Shown here: piece after piece, positions 36,771 through 44,651 of the stretch
How positions within the stretch are numbered: position 1 is the stretch's first letter
How the letters are laid out: every line of letters starts with the position of its first letter
Assembly (NCBI RefSeq): GCF_029945705.1
Contig: NZ_JAQSDC010000049.1
Span: forward strand, 39,718 to 103,717
DNA length: 64,000 nt
From: Methylotenera sp.
GTDB lineage: Bacteria > Pseudomonadota > Gammaproteobacteria > Burkholderiales > Methylophilaceae
Direction: 5' to 3'
Position numbers and translations under genes: made by a program
The notes under the pieces: generated by a model
Seen by the model: only the letters and a program-made list of their open reading frames with translations
Database searches by the model: none
What the model was told of the DNA's origin: nothing

Positions 36771-39245
36771 TTAATGTTTACTTGTTTTTTTGATAGCTTT
36801 TTTTGATTTAGTCGGCTTAGGTGGATTCTTTCCAGCCGTTTTACTCACCACTTTTGAGCTGGATTTTGATTTAGGCTTAACACCTAAAGTTAGTTTCCCA
36901 CCTGTTTTTGAGGCAATTCTTGGCGTGCTTTTACTCGTAGGTTTATCACCAAACTTATCGCCAAATTGAGTGCTGGATTTTACAGGTTTTCTCTCGCCAC
37001 CGCGCAACTTATTAGTCACACCTATTTTCGAAGATTCAACTTCAACACCACCGTCCAATGTATTGTTTTTATTCACTAAAATAAAATCTATTTTTGTGGT
37101 TTCTAAATCTACGCGTGCCACTTTAATGATCAGTCTATCGCCTAAACGATAACGTACACCAGTCCGCTCTCCCGCCATTTCATGTCGCGCTTTGTCATGA
37201 TGAAAATAATCATTACCCAACTCCGTCACATGCAACAAGCCTTCAACATACACGCCATCCAACGCAACGAATAAGCCAAAGCTGGTCACGCCAGCCACTG
37301 TACCTTCAAACACCTCACCGATTTTATCTTGCATGTAGAAACATTTGAGCCAATTGGTCACATCACGAGTTGCATCATCGGCGCGGCGCTCTGTCATGGA
37401 GCAATGCACGCCTAGGTCAGCCCAACTACCAGCTTTGTATTTATCGCCATTTAAAACGGCTTTAATCGCTCTATGGATTAACAAATCTGGGTAACGACGT
37501 ATAGGTGAAGTGAAATGGGCATATGCCTCATAAGCCAAACCGAAGTGTCCGACGTTATCTGGACTATAAACAGCCTGCTGCATAGAACGTAATAACACTG
37601 TTTGCAATAACTGCGCATCAGGACGCTCCCTAATGCGCTCTAAGAGCTTGCCGTAGTCTTTCGCATGTGGCGAATCACCACCGCCCACCCCAAAGCCAAA
37701 CTCGCCCATAAATGCACGTAGTAGCTCTAGCTTTTCAGGTGTAGGTCCTTCATGAATACGATATAAAGCAGGATGCTCGTGCGCTTTCAAGAAATCTGCC
37801 GCACATACATTGGCAGCTAACATACATTCTTCAATCAGCTTATGCGCCTCATTACGCGTGCTCGGCACAATACGCTCAATTTTACCTTGCTCATTAAACT
37901 CCATGATAGTTTCTGAAGTCTCAAATTCTATTGCACCGCGTTTTTGACGCTGAACCAACATTAATTTATACACGCTATTGAGATGTTCTAAATGCGGCAT
38001 CAACCAAGCGAACTCTTGCGCTAACTCGCCTTCTGGATTCTGCAATATCTCATGGACCTTGGTATAAGTCATACGAGCTTGTGAACGCATCACAGAAGGA
38101 TAAAACTTGTATTGCTTCACAATACCCGCGCCATCAACCTGCATATCACAGATCATGCATAGACGCTCAACATCAGGATTAAGCGAGCACAGGCCATTGG
38201 AAAGCGCTTCTGGCAGCATAGGGATCACGCGTCGCGGAAAATACACAGAGTTTCCACGGTCATAAGCGCCTTTATCCAAAGCATCATTCGGTTTGACGTA
38301 AAAGCTCACATCTGCAATCGCCACGACCAAACGCCAGCCCTTGCCTTGTGGCTCTGCATAAACCGCATCATCAAAGTCACGTGCTGTTTCACCGTCAATG
38401 GTAATCAACGGCATTTCACGACAATCAATACGACCTTTATAATCTTCAGGCTGAACTAAGCGCGGATAAGCCTCAGCTTGATTCGTCGCTTCACGACTAA
38501 ACTCATGTGGCAGATTGTGCTTACGTAGTGCAATCTCAATTTCCATGCCGCTATCAGCATAATTACCTAAAATTTCAATCACTTTACCCATAGGCTGCGC
38601 TAATGACGAAGGCTGACCAGTCAACTCAACCATCACCACTTGTCCAGCTTTGGCACCTAGGTCTAAATGGTAGGGAATCAAAATATCCAAATTTATGCGC
38701 TTATCTTCAGCCGCAACAATCGTCACACCGCTTGTCTGCACCACGCGTCCAACGAGTTTTTGCGTACGGCGCTCAAGTACTTCAACAATCTTGCCTTCTG
38801 GCCTACCTTTTCTATCTAGGCCACTCATACGTACCATAGCGCGGTCGCCATGCATCACTTGCGACATCTCTTTAGGGCTTAAAAATAAATCCTCACCACT
38901 TACTTTTGTTTTGTCATCAGGAATTAAAAAGCCAAAGCCATCAGGATGGCCTTGAATCACGCCTGAAATCAAATCCAGCTTATCGGCAATACATAGCGCG
39001 CCTTTTCTGTTTTTAATAATCTGACCTTCGCGCTCCATTGCATTCAAGCGCTTATTGAAAATGATTCGCTCATCTTCACTAATATCTAACAATATATAGA
39101 GCTGCTCCACACTAAGTGGAATGCCTTGGTCGCTCATCGTAGTGAGAATAAGCTCACGACTCGGCAATGGCGTATCGTATCGACCGGCTTCGCGCTCAGC
39201 GTGTGGATCAGAACTTCTGTTGTTTTTGTTACTATTTTTTGTCAT
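36771..39245 (-). CDS. rnr: Ribonuclease R
   Basis: An 824-residue 3'-5' exoribonuclease. From the N terminus it has a winged-helix region, two cold-shock OB domains, the RNB catalytic domain with ITIDGETARDFDDAVY (catalytic aspartates near residue 290), an S1 domain (EGTVAGVTSFGLFVALDG) and a very Lys/Ser/Thr-rich tail of about 90 residues, as in other RNase R. It degrades structured RNA in the cytoplasm. The ATG at 39245 is preferred over a TTG two codons earlier. Confidence 0.95.
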   Translation of the reverse strand: MTKNSNKNNRSSDPHAEREAGRYDTPLPSRELILTTMSDQGIPLSVEQLYILLDISEDERIIFNKRLNAMEREGQIIKNRKGALCIADKLDLISGVIQGHPDGFGFLIPDDKTKVSGEDLFLSPKEMSQVMHGDRAMVRMSGLDRKGRPEGKIVEVLERRTQKLVGRVVQTSGVTIVAAEDKRINLDILIPYHLDLGAKAGQVVMVELTGQPSSLAQPMGKVIEILGNYADSGMEIEIALRKHNLPHEFSREATNQAEAYPRLVQPEDYKGRIDCREMPLITIDGETARDFDDAVYAEPQGKGWRLVVAIADVSFYVKPNDALDKGAYDRGNSVYFPRRVIPMLPEALSNGLCSLNPDVERLCMICDMQVDGAGIVKQYKFYPSVMRSQARMTYTKVHEILQNPEGELAQEFAWLMPHLEHLNSVYKLMLVQRQKRGAIEFETSETIMEFNEQGKIERIVPSTRNEAHKLIEECMLAANVCAADFLKAHEHPALYRIHEGPTPEKLELLRAFMGEFGFGVGGGDSPHAKDYGKLLERIRERPDAQLLQTVLLRSMQQAVYSPDNVGHFGLAYEAYAHFTSPIRRYPDLLIHRAIKAVLNGDKYKAGSWADLGVHCSMTERRADDATRDVTNWLKCFYMQDKIGEVFEGTVAGVTSFGLFVALDGVYVEGLLHVTELGNDYFHHDKARHEMAGERTGVRYRLGDRLIIKVARVDLETTKIDFILVNKNNTLDGGVEVESSKIGVTNKLRGGERKPVKSSTQFGDKFGDKPTSKSTPRIASKTGGKLTLGVKPKSKSSSKVVSKTAGKNPPKPTKSKKAIKKTSKH

Positions 39246-39332
39246 TGACAAAGCTTACCTTTAATATAAAATTCACCGCAACTATTAGCCTGAGTCAAAA
39301 TCTCAGCGGTGCAATAGCTAAACCATATAGTT

Positions 39333-39417
39333 GCCCAAATGGCGGAATTGGTAGACGCGCATGGTTCAGGTCCATGTGCCTTCGGGTGTGGAGGTTCGAG
39401 TCCTCTTTTGGGCACCA
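39333..39417 (+). tRNA. tRNA-Leu (CAG)
   Basis: An 85-base tRNA with encoded CCA (39415-39417). The acceptor stem is GCCCAAA/TTTGGGC. The anticodon stem CATGG/CCATG encloses TTCAGGT with anticodon CAG at 39367-39369, reading CUG. A long variable arm with a TTCG loop and the TTCGAGT T-loop confirm a class II leucine tRNA. It lies divergent from rnr, 38 bases before an S4-domain gene. Confidence 0.97.
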
Positions 39418-39454
39418 AATCAGCTCTATTCTACTCCATTCAACGAGATTCATT

Positions 39455-39670
39455 ATGTCACAAACCATGCAATTTGATTTAACTACAGAATACGTAGCGT
39501 TATGTAACCTACTAAAATTAACAGGGCTAGCTGACAGTGGCGGTCGAGGTAAGTCAATGGTTGCAGAAGGATTAGTGAAGGTAGATGGTTTAATCGAAAC
39601 TAGAAAAACAGCTAAAATTCGTACTGGTCAAACGGTAGTGGTCGGCAATCAAACGATTAATATTAAGTAA
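39455..39670 (+). CDS. S4-domain RNA-binding protein (YbcJ-like)
   Basis: A 71-residue protein made of one S4 RNA-binding domain: CNLLKLTGLADSGGRGKSMV, then EGLVKVDGLIETRKTAKI. Similar to the YbcJ family, whose role is not settled. A longer open frame upstream crosses the tRNA gene and the rnr start and is not real. The ATG at 39455 fits family length and has CGAGA upstream. It may be co-transcribed with the tRNA. Confidence 0.85.
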   Translation: MSQTMQFDLTTEYVALCNLLKLTGLADSGGRGKSMVAEGLVKVDGLIETRKTAKIRTGQTVVVGNQTINIK

Positions 39671-39677
39671 ATTACTT

Positions 39678-40454
39678 TCAATTTAGCTTATTCATTAAAA
39701 TAGCAACGGCTTGTGCGCGCCTAGTTACATTCATCTTCTGAAAAACCCGCTTTAAGTGACTTTTGACAGTGTTCTGGCTAATGTCCAGAATTGTTGCTAT
39801 CTCTTGGTTGGTCTTTCCTGATTTTATCCAATGAATTATTTCCAATTCACGCACGCTCAGTCCGGTACCATCCAAGATGATGGCTGGTTCAGTAGGTGTT
39901 TTTAACGGCTTAAGATGCTGAATTTTTCTTAGCACATTATCGATATGCGGCATGATTAAGCCCATCACCGAATCTGGCACATCAAACACCTTCTCTTTAC
40001 TGAAGAAAACGTACAAACAAACATTACTACCACGTACATCGCTTACGCCATAGACCATCAATGAATTTAATTGCTCAAGATTATTTGGCAAAATGACATT
40101 AAGTTGATTTTCGACTTCATGATGATCAAGATTGTTAACAACAAACCAGCAACGATTATTGCTTAACCACCTTTGATGTAAATGCAACATACATACATCA
40201 TAGCCATTATTAGAGTCGAATACAGTTTGTGTATTGATGTCACTTAGATTAGAAGCCACATCGTAACTTAACTTACTCTTTACCGATTTTTTCTCAAAAT
40301 CGCCCCAGCAAGCAACTAATACATCATGCGGCAAAAACTCATTCACGCCATTTTGTAACCAGCTAAAGAACTCGAGGTGATTTTCTATTACATACGATCT
40401 TTGTATCACTGAGAATATTTTTTCCCAATGCTTGTTTACTATCATGTTATCCAT
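39678..40454 (-). CDS. LuxR-family regulator, EpsA type
   Basis: A 258-residue regulator. The N-terminal 190 residues (HLEFFSWLQNGVNEFLPHDV) resemble the EpsA family linked to exosortase/exopolysaccharide loci of betaproteobacteria such as Methylobacillus. The C-terminal LuxR helix-turn-helix reads LSVRELEIIHWIKSGKTNQE, then ISQNTVKSHLKRVFQKMNV. No receiver domain is present, so it is not a classic two-component regulator. Targets are unknown. It may act on polysaccharide genes such as the cluster 4 kb away, but no exosortase gene is in the window. ATG 40454 or 40445. Confidence 0.75.
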   Translation of the reverse strand: MDNMIVNKHWEKIFSVIQRSYVIENHLEFFSWLQNGVNEFLPHDVLVACWGDFEKKSVKSKLSYDVASNLSDINTQTVFDSNNGYDVCMLHLHQRWLSNNRCWFVVNNLDHHEVENQLNVILPNNLEQLNSLMVYGVSDVRGSNVCLYVFFSKEKVFDVPDSVMGLIMPHIDNVLRKIQHLKPLKTPTEPAIILDGTGLSVRELEIIHWIKSGKTNQEIATILDISQNTVKSHLKRVFQKMNVTRRAQAVAILMNKLN

Positions 40455-40791
40455 ACTATTTAAATAGGCAAATCATTATGATAGTTACATTACCTTGGAA
40501 TTCGCTTTAAACAAATTAAATACAACATGGCTGTTAGAAAATTAACAATACTTTACATTTAACCGCATCACTGAAAATATGAAAATACTCAAGTGAAAAA
40601 ATATTAGCTTCAGAACACACTTGAAAAGCCTTAGGCAAGGAATCTGACTGAGCCGTACCCAACACTTAGAAGTTTGCTTTATTGAAGATCTATATGAATA
40701 TGAGGGTAAATAAGACGTTAATTTGAGCAGAATTGAACAAACTTAACATTCGCAATAAAATCAGCATTTATTACGAATGAGTAGCAACGTA
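40455..40791. other. Non-coding gap between the EpsA-like gene and infA
   Basis: No credible gene is seen in these 337 bases. Both flanking genes read leftwards, so the left part should hold the promoter of the EpsA-like gene, though no good -35/-10 pair was found. The right end has a hairpin (40748-40778) just after infA. Confidence 0.5.
40748..40778 (-). terminator. Hairpin after infA, possible terminator
   Basis: ATTCGCAATAAA (40748-40759) pairs with TTTATTACGAAT (40767-40778) with one mismatch over a 7-base loop. It starts 14 bases after the infA stop. The trailing sequence on the minus strand is only moderately T-rich, so termination is likely but not certain. Confidence 0.45.
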
Positions 40792-41052
40792 TTAGTAGGT
40801 GCGTTTTCTTGGTGTGAATGTCGCGCCACCAGCTTCGATATGCCTAAAAGTAATACGTCCATTATTGATATCGTATGGAGAAAGCTCCAAAGTAACCTTG
40901 TCGCCAGCTAAAATTCGAATGTGATTTTTTTTCATTTTACCGCCAGTGTAAGCAATTAATTTATGCCCGTTGTCCAGCGTTACACGATAGCGTGAGTCTG
41001 GTAGAATTTCCATTACCACGCCATTCATTTCAATCAATTCTTCTTTAGCCAA
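40792..41052 (-). CDS. infA: Translation initiation factor IF-1
   Basis: An 86-residue S1/OB-fold protein. [27 protein letters not shown] and [12 protein letters not shown] are IF-1 hallmarks. It binds the 30S A site during initiation. The start is taken as TTG at 41052, giving M-AKEEL: GGAG lies 8 bases upstream and IF-1 normally begins MAKE. An ATG ten codons earlier would add an unrelated extension. The C terminus carries about 14 extra residues ([13 protein letters not shown]) beyond the usual 72, as in the stand-alone IF-1 of betaproteobacteria. Confidence 0.93.
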   Translation of the reverse strand: MAKEELIEMNGVVMEILPDSRYRVTLDNGHKLIAYTGGKMKKNHIRILAGDKVTLELSPYDINNGRITFRHIEAGGATFTPRKRTY

Positions 41053-41192
41053 ATCTAGTTCTCCAGTAATATTTTGTAGCAATCTTTAATTAAGCAACAA
41101 TCTCTATAGAGTTTGAAGCTTAAAATGAAAGTACTAGCAAATATCACTAACACTTAAACTACCCGCAACACACCCATACAACGCTCGCGCGC

Positions 41193-41221
41193 ATTATAGC
41201 GCCAGAGCCATGATTAATCAA
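41193..41221 (-). promoter_or_regulatory. Promoter of infA
   Basis: On the minus strand TTGATT (41221-41216), a 17-base spacer and a perfect TATAAT (41198-41193) form a good sigma-70 promoter. The start would be near 41186, leaving a leader of about 130 bases before the TTG start. Confidence 0.7.
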
Positions 41222-41315
41222 TCGCTTATTTATATAAATTAAGTGCTAAATACCAACAAATTAATAAATTTAATATCAATTTTTGTTGTCAATCACGATT
41301 AATGTCAAATAATGC

Positions 41316-41344
41316 TTGACACGACAATTATTTACCAGTAAAAA
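41316..41344 (+). promoter_or_regulatory. Promoter of the cold-shock gene
   Basis: TTGACA (41316-41321, perfect) is followed after 17 bases by TAAAAA (41339-41344). This would give a 5' leader of about 100 bases, in keeping with the long structured leaders of cold-shock genes. The 400 bases between infA and this gene hold no other gene. Confidence 0.6.
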
Positions 41345-41453
41345 GTAATTTCGGCGTTTGGATGTTTAAAGTGGTTAAGTTCTCAAGACTGATTATTTGT
41401 TAAAAACCCAATCATTTAGGGTGCCTCCCTTTTTTAAAAGTATGGAATAAGAT

Positions 41454-41657
41454 ATGGCTACAGGTTTAGTTAAATGGTTTAATGATTCAAAAGGTTTTGG
41501 TTTCATTACTCCTGATGCAGGCGGCGACGATTTATTCGCTCATTTCTCAGCTATCGTAGATAGCGGCTACAAAAGCTTAAAAGAAAATGATCGCGTAAGT
41601 TTTGACGTTACAGACGGTCCAAAAGGTAAACAAGCTTCAAACATCCAAAAAGCTTAG
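41454..41657 (+). CDS. Cold-shock protein (CspA family)
   Basis: A 67-residue single cold-shock domain with both RNA-binding motifs, KGFGFITP and DLFAHFSAI. It binds single-stranded RNA as a chaperone in the cytoplasm. It has its own promoter, long leader and terminator, so it is a monocistronic unit divergent from infA. Paralogues are common, so the exact Csp letter is not assigned. Confidence 0.95.
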   Translation: MATGLVKWFNDSKGFGFITPDAGGDDLFAHFSAIVDSGYKSLKENDRVSFDVTDGPKGKQASNIQKA

Positions 41658-41684
41658 TTAACTAGAATCCAGTTAATGGAATTC

Positions 41685-41717
41685 AAAAAAAATAGCCCTT
41701 CATTGGGCTATTTTTTT
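41685..41717 (+). terminator. Rho-independent terminator of the cold-shock gene
   Basis: AATAGCCC (41691-41698) pairs with GGGCTATT (41705-41712) over TTCATT, flanked by A6 on the left and a T run to 41717. Confidence 0.92.
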
Positions 41718-41783
41718 ATCTTAAAATTGATGGTTTTAATTCAAACCTAAATGTATTCTAGCCTATTAAAATTTAACACCCAC

Positions 41784-42038
41784 ATGACTCCTACCGACTT
41801 GATTGGCTATTCCTCAGCCTTTTTAACTACATTTGCTTTCGTGCCACAAGCATTGCACTCATGGAAAACACGAGATTTATCAGGTGTTTCACTACCCATG
41901 TATAGCTTGTTTAGCTTGGGCGTATTAGGCTGGTTTATATACGGCCTGTTAATTACAAGTTGGCCCGTAATTCTGGCCAACGGCATCACCTTAGTTTTAG
42001 CCTGCGCAGTGCTTATTTTAAAACTAAAGCACCGCTAA
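41784..42038 (+). CDS. SemiSWEET-type PQ-loop transporter
   Basis: An 84-residue membrane protein with three hydrophobic helices and one PQ-loop repeat (TFAFVPQALHSWKTRDLSG). Bacterial SemiSWEETs form dimers that move sugars or similar solutes. The substrate is unknown here. The ATG at 41784 (MTPTDLIGY) fits the family. An ATG at 41751 would add 11 residues, and neither has a clear ribosome site. Convergent with the PQQ dehydrogenase, 12 bases away. Confidence 0.8.
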   Translation: MTPTDLIGYSSAFLTTFAFVPQALHSWKTRDLSGVSLPMYSLFSLGVLGWFIYGLLITSWPVILANGITLVLACAVLILKLKHR

Positions 42039-42050
42039 CACATTCAAGCG

Positions 42051-43871
42051 CTACTTCCCCAGAGCATAAACCACAATATTATCCCCTGCAGTATAGCCAA
42101 ATATAGAATTACCCCCTGCAGCGACTGCTACGTACTGCACACCATCAATTTCATAGCTTATAGGCGGTGCATTAACACCTGCATCGACTTTAGTTTGCCA
42201 CAATAAATCACCTGTATTACTGTTGTACGCATTGAAGTTGCCGCTACCTTCACCCATAAACAATAAGCCGCTTTGAGTCGCAAGCAGTCCACCCATCAAA
42301 GGTTGTTCAGTTTTAACTTGCCATCTCATTTTACCTGTAGAAAGATTGATTGCTGAAATAACGCCCCAGCGCGGATCTTTGGTTGGTTCAGAGGAGGCAT
42401 ATCGAATAGCTGGTTTACCAGCTGCTGCATCCTCTTCTACTAGAGTATATTTAATAGGTGCATGTATACCAGCGACAAAGCTGGTTTGATTATGCTCATC
42501 TAGCGCACTAGGACTCCAATTTGAACCACCTAAAATCCCAGGATAAAGCACAGTGCCCTCCTTACTTGCTTTTGCGAATAGATTTTTTTGTGGCACAAAT
42601 GCATCAGACTTCATCAGTAGCTTACCTGTTGCTCTATCGTTCACGTAATACCAACCTGTTTTACTGGCCTGTCCTACAGCGGCGATGGTCTTGCCATCTT
42701 TCTTATAGTCAAACAAGACTGGCGGACTTGCTAAATCATAACCCCAAACATCATGTGGAACCTGCTGGTAATGCCATTTAAGCTTGCCTGTTTCCGTATC
42801 TAAAGCAACTAACGAAACCGTATACAGATTATCACCAGGACGGGAAATATCGTTCATTTGTGGCGAAGGATTACCCGTACCAAAGAAAAGAGTATTGGTT
42901 TTAGTGTCGATCGCTGGCGTGCTCCAAGCGGAGCCGCCACCAAAGCGCCAAGCTTCTTTATTATTCACCATATTAGCTTTTTCAGCAGCAACATCTCGAT
43001 TCAGTGAGATACCATCCGAAGTTGTTTCAGCAAATATGCCCTCCCAACCTTGCGTTGGAATGGTATCAAAAGTCCAAACACGCTTGCCACTACCAATGTC
43101 ATAAGCGGCCAGAAAGCCTGGTCGACCATAACGACCGTCAACACCTACCACAGCACCTAGAGGTGCGTTTACTGTCGGTTGGTCAATATGCAAGCCATAA
43201 CCCACACCGGTGATGCCAACAATGACCTTGCCGCGATAAACCACTGGTGCCATTGCCACACCAACACCAGTGCCGCCATAGGCTTCTTTATGGCTTTTAG
43301 CGTCTGCCTGACTTAATGAGCTGGTTTTTTCTGTTAATGCCGTGTCATCGGCAACATCAATATCCCAAATTTTTGCGCCAGTTTTAGCATCAAGTCCAAT
43401 CAAGCGCGCATCAACCGTACCAATAAAGACCTTACCATCACTTACCGCCACACCTCTATTTGCAGGGCCGCAGCACATTTTCCAATTCGCTCTACGCTCA
43501 TGTTGATAGCTCCAAAGCTCTTTACCTGTTTTGGCATCTAAAGCAACAACATGGTTAAAAGGCAAAGCCACATACATAACGCCACCTGTGACGATAGGTG
43601 TGGCTTGAAAACTTGCAACTACACCACTTTTAAATTGCCAAGCCAACTTTAAGTCTTTAACGTTTTGTGGATTGATTTGCGTGAGTGGAGAGAATCGCTG
43701 ATTAGTAAAATCACGACCGAAACTTGACCACTCTTTATCTGAACTACTTGATTGAACATTTATTTGACTAGTAGGAGAGATGCTGCATGAAAGCATGGCG
43801 AAACTACTTAATAAAACTAAACCAAATAAACCAGCATTGCTCAACTGCTTGCATTGTAAAAGACTACGCAT
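42051..43871 (-). CDS. PQQ-dependent dehydrogenase (beta-propeller quinoprotein), atypical active site
   Basis: A 606-residue exported quinoprotein. The signal peptide ends near SFAMLSC, possibly a lipoprotein signal. Propeller repeats such as VVALDAKTGKELWSYQ recur. The vicinal cysteines CC (133-134, CCGPANRG) match the disulfide of methanol/ethanol dehydrogenases. In those enzymes the catalytic Asp follows Trp (W-D-Y). Here the motif is HDV-W376-G377-Y378-D379, so that Asp is Gly while the position used by lanthanide enzymes is Asp. The substrate is not predictable. AAAGGAAGG is just before the chosen ATG. No cytochrome gene is adjacent. Confidence 0.85.
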   Translation of the reverse strand: MRSLLQCKQLSNAGLFGLVLLSSFAMLSCSISPTSQINVQSSSSDKEWSSFGRDFTNQRFSPLTQINPQNVKDLKLAWQFKSGVVASFQATPIVTGGVMYVALPFNHVVALDAKTGKELWSYQHERRANWKMCCGPANRGVAVSDGKVFIGTVDARLIGLDAKTGAKIWDIDVADDTALTEKTSSLSQADAKSHKEAYGGTGVGVAMAPVVYRGKVIVGITGVGYGLHIDQPTVNAPLGAVVGVDGRYGRPGFLAAYDIGSGKRVWTFDTIPTQGWEGIFAETTSDGISLNRDVAAEKANMVNNKEAWRFGGGSAWSTPAIDTKTNTLFFGTGNPSPQMNDISRPGDNLYTVSLVALDTETGKLKWHYQQVPHDVWGYDLASPPVLFDYKKDGKTIAAVGQASKTGWYYVNDRATGKLLMKSDAFVPQKNLFAKASKEGTVLYPGILGGSNWSPSALDEHNQTSFVAGIHAPIKYTLVEEDAAAGKPAIRYASSEPTKDPRWGVISAINLSTGKMRWQVKTEQPLMGGLLATQSGLLFMGEGSGNFNAYNSNTGDLLWQTKVDAGVNAPPISYEIDGVQYVAVAAGGNSIFGYTAGDNIVVYALGK

Positions 43872-43911
43872 ACAACCTTCCTTTGGACTCATCAATAGCA
43901 TTTAAAATTAA

Positions 43912-43939
43912 AGTATACAGATGTGTATACCATTTGCAA
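43912..43939 (-). promoter_or_regulatory. Promoter with embedded operator-like dyad, PQQ dehydrogenase gene
   Basis: On the minus strand TTGCAA (43939-43934), a 16-base spacer and TATACT (43917-43912) form a promoter. The dyad GTATACA-CATC-TGTATAC (43930-43913) fills the spacer and overlaps the -10 box. That is the classic place for a repressor. TGTATAC half-sites resemble those of GntR-type regulators, but the regulator is unknown. Confidence 0.6.
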
Positions 43940-44066
43940 ATTTTTATGTCTGATGAAGTGAAAGTTAAACCCTAGATATGCGGCAAGCGATTACGGTGAT
44001 TGAGTGTCAACTTAAAGAGAGAGTTAAAACTTAAGGAAAATCTCGATTGATAAGATAGCCCGAATT

Positions 44067-44606
44067 TTAAGGTAATGCGTATATAGCTGGCAAATTTCGC
44101 CACCAGCCATAAGCGTCCATGCCGCAACCAAACACATAGCGATTAGGCACTTCCAGCCCAACAAAGTCTGCTTTTATCGGTTTTAAATGCGGCAATTTCT
44201 TTTCTATCAGCACAGCAGAGTAAACATCTTTAGCACCTAGTGCTAAGCATTTTTCTTTAATTGCCAATAAAGTAATTCCCTCATCCAAAATATCATCCAC
44301 CAATAATACTGTTCGATTATTGATATCTAATTTAGGTAAAGACTGCCAGACAAGAGCATTACCTACCGTATTGTTTTGGTAGCGGCTAGCATGCACATAG
44401 TCTAGCTCGAGTGGGAATGTTAATTGTGTGAGTAATTGCCCAGCAAAAACAATTCCACCACCCATCACGCAAATCACTACGGGAAGAGTATGCTCGAATT
44501 GTATAGTAACTTCTCTACCTATCCTGCTAATTGCGTCTTGAACAGCTTCCGACGTATGAATGAGCTGCGCCTGATCGAGCAAAGTTTGTGGATTTTGTGT
44601 ATTCAA
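44067..44606 (-). CDS. hpt: Hypoxanthine/guanine phosphoribosyltransferase family protein
   Basis: A 179-residue type I phosphoribosyltransferase with the PRPP motif VLLVDDILDEGITL near residue 100 and the flexible-loop region ASRYQNNTVG. It salvages purine bases using PRPP. The start appears to be TTG at 44606 (M-NTQNPQTLL), since no ATG occurs before the core fold. It lies between the PQQ dehydrogenase and the polysaccharide cluster with gaps on both sides, so probably its own unit. Confidence 0.85.
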   Translation of the reverse strand: MNTQNPQTLLDQAQLIHTSEAVQDAISRIGREVTIQFEHTLPVVICVMGGGIVFAGQLLTQLTFPLELDYVHASRYQNNTVGNALVWQSLPKLDINNRTVLLVDDILDEGITLLAIKEKCLALGAKDVYSAVLIEKKLPHLKPIKADFVGLEVPNRYVFGCGMDAYGWWRNLPAIYALP

Positions 44607-44651
44607 TTTAGCTCAATTGCAGGTTAAAAAAGTTAATTAACGTTTAGAAAA

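Noticed and set aside
39167..39454. Long open frame reading into the S4-domain gene from within the rnr start
   Set aside because: It runs through the tRNA-Leu gene and is only an accidental extension. The true start is the ATG at 39455.
42051..43871. Assignment of the PQQ protein as methanol dehydrogenase (MxaF/XoxF)
   Set aside because: The catalytic Trp-Asp motif differs, the signal looks lipoprotein-like, and no cytochrome c or accessory gene is adjacent.
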